Assembly: GCA_019747795.1 (NCBI GenBank) | Contig: JAIEQK010000038.1 | Coordinates: forward strand, 1-52,415 | Length of the DNA stretch: 52,415 bases | Direction of reading: 5' to 3' | Source of the DNA: Gammaproteobacteria bacterium | GTDB lineage: Bacteria; Pseudomonadota; Gammaproteobacteria; Ga0077536 | Part shown: positions 49,849 through 52,415 of the stretch, one piece after another | Numbering within the stretch: the stretch's first letter is position 1 | Layout of the letters: every line of letters begins with the position of its first letter | The notes under the pieces: generated by a model | The model's database searches: none | Told to the model about the DNA's origin: nothing | What the model saw: only the letters and a program-made list of their open reading frames with translations | Made by a program: the position numbers and the translations under genes

Positions 49849-51249
49849 TCAGAACTCCCTCACGTCGACGAAATGCCCGGCGATGCCTGCGGCCGCGGCC
49901 ATCTCGGGGCTGACCAGGTGGGTGCGGCCGTTGCGACCCTGGCGGCCTTCGAAGTTGCGGTTGGACGTGCTCGCGCAGCGCTCGTAGGGTTCGAGCTGGT
50001 CGGCGTTCATCCCGAGGCACATCGAACAACCCGGTTCACGCCATTCGAAGCCGGCCTCCACGAACACCTTGTCCAGGCCTTCCTGCTCGGCCTGCGCCTT
50101 GACCAGGCCGGAGCCCGGCACGACCAGCGCGGCCTTGACGTTGGCCGCGCGCTTGCGGCCGCGCACCACCTCGGCGGCGGCGCGCAGGTCCTCGATACGC
50201 GAGTTGGTGCAGGAGCCGATGAAGACCTTGTCCACCGGGATCGAAGTGATCGGCATGCCGGGCTCGAGCCCCATGTACTTGAGCGCGTTCTGCATGCCGA
50301 TGCGCTGGGTCTCGTCGCGCGCGGCGGCCGGGTCCGGCACCACGTCGCCGACCGCGACCACCATCTCGGGCGAGGTGCCCCAGGACACCTGCGGCTGGAT
50401 GGCGCTGCCGTCGATGACGATTTCGGTATCGAACTTCGCGTCGCTGTCCGAATGGAGATCGCGCCACTGCGCGACCGCGCGCTCCCACTCCGCGCCGCTC
50501 GGTGCGAAGGGCCGGCCGCGCACGTACGCGAGGGTCTTGTCGTCGAACGCGATGAGACCCGCGCGGCCGCCGGCCTCGATCGACATGTTGCACACCGTCA
50601 TGCGGCCTTCCATGCTCATCGCCTCGATCACCGGCCCGGCATACTCGATGGTGTGACCGGTGGCGCCCGCGGTGCCTATCACGCCGATGATGTGCAGGAT
50701 GAGATCCTTCGGCGTCACGCCCCGGCCGAGTTCGCCGTTGACCGTGACGCGCATGTTCTTCGCCTTGCGCAGCATCAGGCACTGGGTGGCGAACACGTGC
50801 TCGACCTCGGAGGTGCCGATGCCGAAGGCCAGCGTCGCGAGCGCGCCGTTGGTCGCCGTGTGGGAGTCGCCGCAGACGATGGTCATGCCGGGCAGACTCC
50901 AGCCCTGCTCGGGTCCCGTGACGTGCACGATGCCCTGGCGCGCGTCGCCGATGTCGTGATGCAGGATGCCGTACTTGCGACAGTTGGCCGCGAGGGTGTC
51001 GAGCTGCACGCGCGCTATCGGGTCGGTGATGTTGGTGACGTCGATGGTCGGCACGTTGTGGTCGGACACCGCCTTGGTCGCGGTCACGCGCCACGGCTGG
51101 CGCGCGGCCAGTTCGAGACCCTCGAAGGCCTGCGGCGTGGTGACCTCGTGGGCGATGTGGCGGTCGATGTAGACCAGCGCGGTGCCGTCGTCGAAGGCGC
51201 GCACGACGTGCGATTGCCAGAGCTTGTCGTAGAGTGTTCTGCCGGTCAT
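49849..51249 (-). CDS. leuC: 3-isopropylmalate dehydratase large subunit
   Basis: 466 aa from ATG 51249 (AGGG about 8 nt upstream). The 4Fe-4S ligands are C347 in [11 protein letters not shown] and C408/C411 in [10 protein letters not shown], at the same spacing as in known LeuC. N-terminus [14 protein letters not shown] and [19 protein letters not shown]-type segments are typical (here [10 protein letters not shown]). Pairs with leuD. No leader peptide, T-box or regulator was seen in the 131-bp gap to the divergent Sel1 gene. leuA and leuB must lie elsewhere. Confidence 0.95.
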   Translation of the reverse strand: MTGRTLYDKLWQSHVVRAFDDGTALVYIDRHIAHEVTTPQAFEGLELAARQPWRVTATKAVSDHNVPTIDVTNITDPIARVQLDTLAANCRKYGILHHDIGDARQGIVHVTGPEQGWSLPGMTIVCGDSHTATNGALATLAFGIGTSEVEHVFATQCLMLRKAKNMRVTVNGELGRGVTPKDLILHIIGVIGTAGATGHTIEYAGPVIEAMSMEGRMTVCNMSIEAGGRAGLIAFDDKTLAYVRGRPFAPSGAEWERAVAQWRDLHSDSDAKFDTEIVIDGSAIQPQVSWGTSPEMVVAVGDVVPDPAAARDETQRIGMQNALKYMGLEPGMPITSIPVDKVFIGSCTNSRIEDLRAAAEVVRGRKRAANVKAALVVPGSGLVKAQAEQEGLDKVFVEAGFEWREPGCSMCLGMNADQLEPYERCASTSNRNFEGRQGRNGRTHLVSPEMAAAAGIAGHFVDVREF

Positions 51250-51380
51250 GGGTGCGCCCTGCTTGCGAAGGGCGGCTAGTCTACCATCGCGCCACGCCGC
51301 CCTGCGCCGCGCATGGGCAGCCGTGGCCCGGGTCCGGTAAGATGCGGCGCGCCGCGTCGCGGCCATGCGGGGAGAGATTC

Positions 51381-51884
51381 ATGCACCTACTGAGACGCCT
51401 GCTCGCGAGCCTGCTGCTGCTCGTCAGCATTCACGCCCAGGCCGACTTCAACGACGGCGTCGTGGCCCTGATGGCGGGCAAGTTCGACGACGCGCTCAAG
51501 ATCTTCGTGCCGCTCGCGGAGAACTCCGACCACGCCTACTCGCAGTACTTCCTCGGCCGCATGTACGAGCGCGGCCAGGGCGTGACCGAGGATGCCAAGG
51601 CCGCCGCCGAGTGGTACCGCAAGGCCGCCGAGAAGGGCGTGGGCGACGCGCAGTTCCGACTCGGGGCCCTCTACGAGCGCGGCGCCGGCGTGCCACGCGA
51701 CATGGAATACGCCTACGGCTGGTATGCGACCGCCGCCCACCTCGGCAACCGCAAGGCGGGCGAGGCGCTCGCCAAGACCGAGGGCCAGCTCTCGCCCGAG
51801 GAACGGGTGCAGGCCGACAAGCTGGCGCGCGATCTCATCGGACGCTTCGGCGTCACGCCGAAGTCGACCTCGGTGCAGCAGTAG
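51381..51884 (+). CDS. Secreted Sel1-repeat protein
   Basis: 167 aa from ATG 51381 (GGGGAGAG upstream). Signal peptide at 1-21 (LLRRLLASLLLLVSIHAQA). Two Sel1-like repeats at about 51-86 and 87-122 (QYFLGRMYERGQGVTEDAKAAAEWYRKAAEKG and its neighbour are shown here only by position and by YERGQGV / YERGAGV, AEWYRKAA / YGWYATAA). Such repeats form helical protein-binding solenoids. Periplasmic scaffold or regulator; partner unknown. Its stop lies inside the first copy of a 30-bp tandem duplication. Confidence 0.85.
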   Translation: MHLLRRLLASLLLLVSIHAQADFNDGVVALMAGKFDDALKIFVPLAENSDHAYSQYFLGRMYERGQGVTEDAKAAAEWYRKAAEKGVGDAQFRLGALYERGAGVPRDMEYAYGWYATAAHLGNRKAGEALAKTEGQLSPEERVQADKLARDLIGRFGVTPKSTSVQQ

Positions 51885-51941
51885 ACGAAGGGCGGTCGAG
51901 CCGAGCCGCGCTAGACGAAGGGCAGTCGAGCCGAGCCGCGC
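51882..51941 (+). repeat. 30-bp tandem duplication at the Sel1 stop codon
   Basis: TAGACGAAGGGCGGTCGAGC plus 10 bases is repeated directly at 51912 with one difference (GGCGG/GGCAG). The first copy begins with the TAG stop of the Sel1 gene. It precedes the two-hairpin array. Confidence 0.9.
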
Positions 51942-52415
51942 TGATCCGTCATTCCCGCGCACGCGGGAATCCATGGGCTTCGCCGCCCGCCGATGGACCC
52001 CTGCTTTCGCAGGGGTGACGTTGTGTGGTGGGAGACCTGAGCGCCAGTCAGTGACCCGCGCCCCCACATACCCGTCATTCCCGCGCAAGCGGGAATCCAC
52101 GGGCTTCGCCGACCGCCCATGGACCCCTGCTTTCGCAGGGGTGACGGGGTCGAAACGAAGGCGTTGACCGTTCTGCTGCCTATCGCCCTCTCGACCCGTC
52201 ATTCCCGCGAAAGCGGGAATCCATGGGCTTCGCCGACCGCCGATGGCCCCCTGCTTTCGCAGGGGTGACGGGGTCGAAACGAAGGCGCTGACCGTTCTGC
52301 TGCCTATCGCCCTCTCGACCCGTCTTTCCCGCGCACGCGGGAATCCATGGGCTTCGCCGACCGCCGATGGACCCCTGCTTTCGCAGGGGTGACAGGGTCG
52401 AAACGAAGGCGCTGA
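51942..52415. repeat. Second tandem array of the two-hairpin repeat (4 copies)
   Basis: ATTCCC-N8-GGGAAT palindromes (one as TTTCCC) start at 51951, 52077, 52201 and 52325 (steps 126, 124, 124). Each is followed by CCATGGGCTTCGCCG and a second palindrome ACCCCTGC-TTTC-GCAGGGGT or variant. The roughly 74-bp core is the reverse complement of the core in array 1-757, but the spacer of about 50 bp is different. The last spacers are near-identical to each other; the first is unrelated but of almost the same length. The ATTCCC-N8-GGGAAT pattern is like the neisserial dRS3 consensus. The array runs off the window edge. Confidence 0.92.

Noticed and set aside
1-52415. Prophage, integrative element or insertion sequence
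   Set aside because: No integrase, transposase, terminase, att-like tRNA end or target duplication was found; the repeats are short palindromic families.

Overview
The window looks like chromosomal DNA of an uncultured, aerobic, high-GC proteobacterium, most likely a gammaproteobacterium. The YbiT-type ABC-F protein, the LdtD/MepK pair, LeuCD and the MCC-type carboxylase all resemble gammaproteobacterial proteins by eye. No rRNA, tRNA, transposase, integrase or phage gene was recognised. Both ends of the window lie inside tandem arrays of the same two-hairpin repeat in opposite orientation, so the window may be a whole contig that broke at repeats.

Layout. (1) 1-757: tandem array, period about 124 bp. 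(2) 765-17626, minus strand: two giant paralogous RTX proteins of 1877 and 3679 aa. Each alternates RTX/beta-rich linkers with FG-GAP blocks of exactly seven repeats, two blocks in one protein and four in the other. (3) 18092-18646: small Cys-motif protein of unknown function. (4) 18662-23844: MCC-like biotin-dependent carboxylase operon, divergent from an acyl-CoA dehydrogenase and a small ABM-type monooxygenase. (5) 23989-29834, minus: a tight six-gene run of EamA permease, SoxC, single-haem SoxD-like cytochrome c, secreted metallo-beta-lactamase-fold protein, MFS transporter and TauD-family dioxygenase. Divergent from it is a DszA/NtaA-type flavin monooxygenase, followed by a TetR regulator and a Baeyer-Villiger monooxygenase. 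(6) 34084-37195: cupin, secreted PQQ dehydrogenase and bacteriohemerythrin. (7) 37275-42264: SDR, acyl-CoA dehydrogenase, enoyl-CoA hydratase and MepK, divergent from L,D-transpeptidase. (8) 42540-49136: ABC-F ATPase, second luciferase-like monooxygenase, two divergent crotonases and an acyl-CoA ligase. (9) 49208-51249: leuD and leuC. (10) 51381-51884: Sel1-repeat lipoprotein-like secreted protein without a lipobox. (11) 51882-52415: 30-bp duplication, then the second two-hairpin array.

How the genes fit together. Most of the middle is acyl-CoA and monooxygenase chemistry suited to breaking down branched, cyclic or sulfur-containing organic compounds. The most coherent new hypothesis is region 5: a desulfonating or desulfurising oxygenase pair (TauD and DszA families) linked to an orphan SoxCD-type periplasmic dehydrogenase that could oxidise the released sulfite, with transporters in the same operon. 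The largest anomaly is the RTX/seven-blade-propeller pair, which appears to have grown by duplicating units of about 900 residues.

Intergenic DNA carries two further repeat families. Inverted pairs of 26-bp REP-like palindromes sit mainly between convergent genes, and hairpins built on ACAGACC/GGTCTGT follow two plus-strand genes. All functional calls are from reading the sequence; no database search was run.
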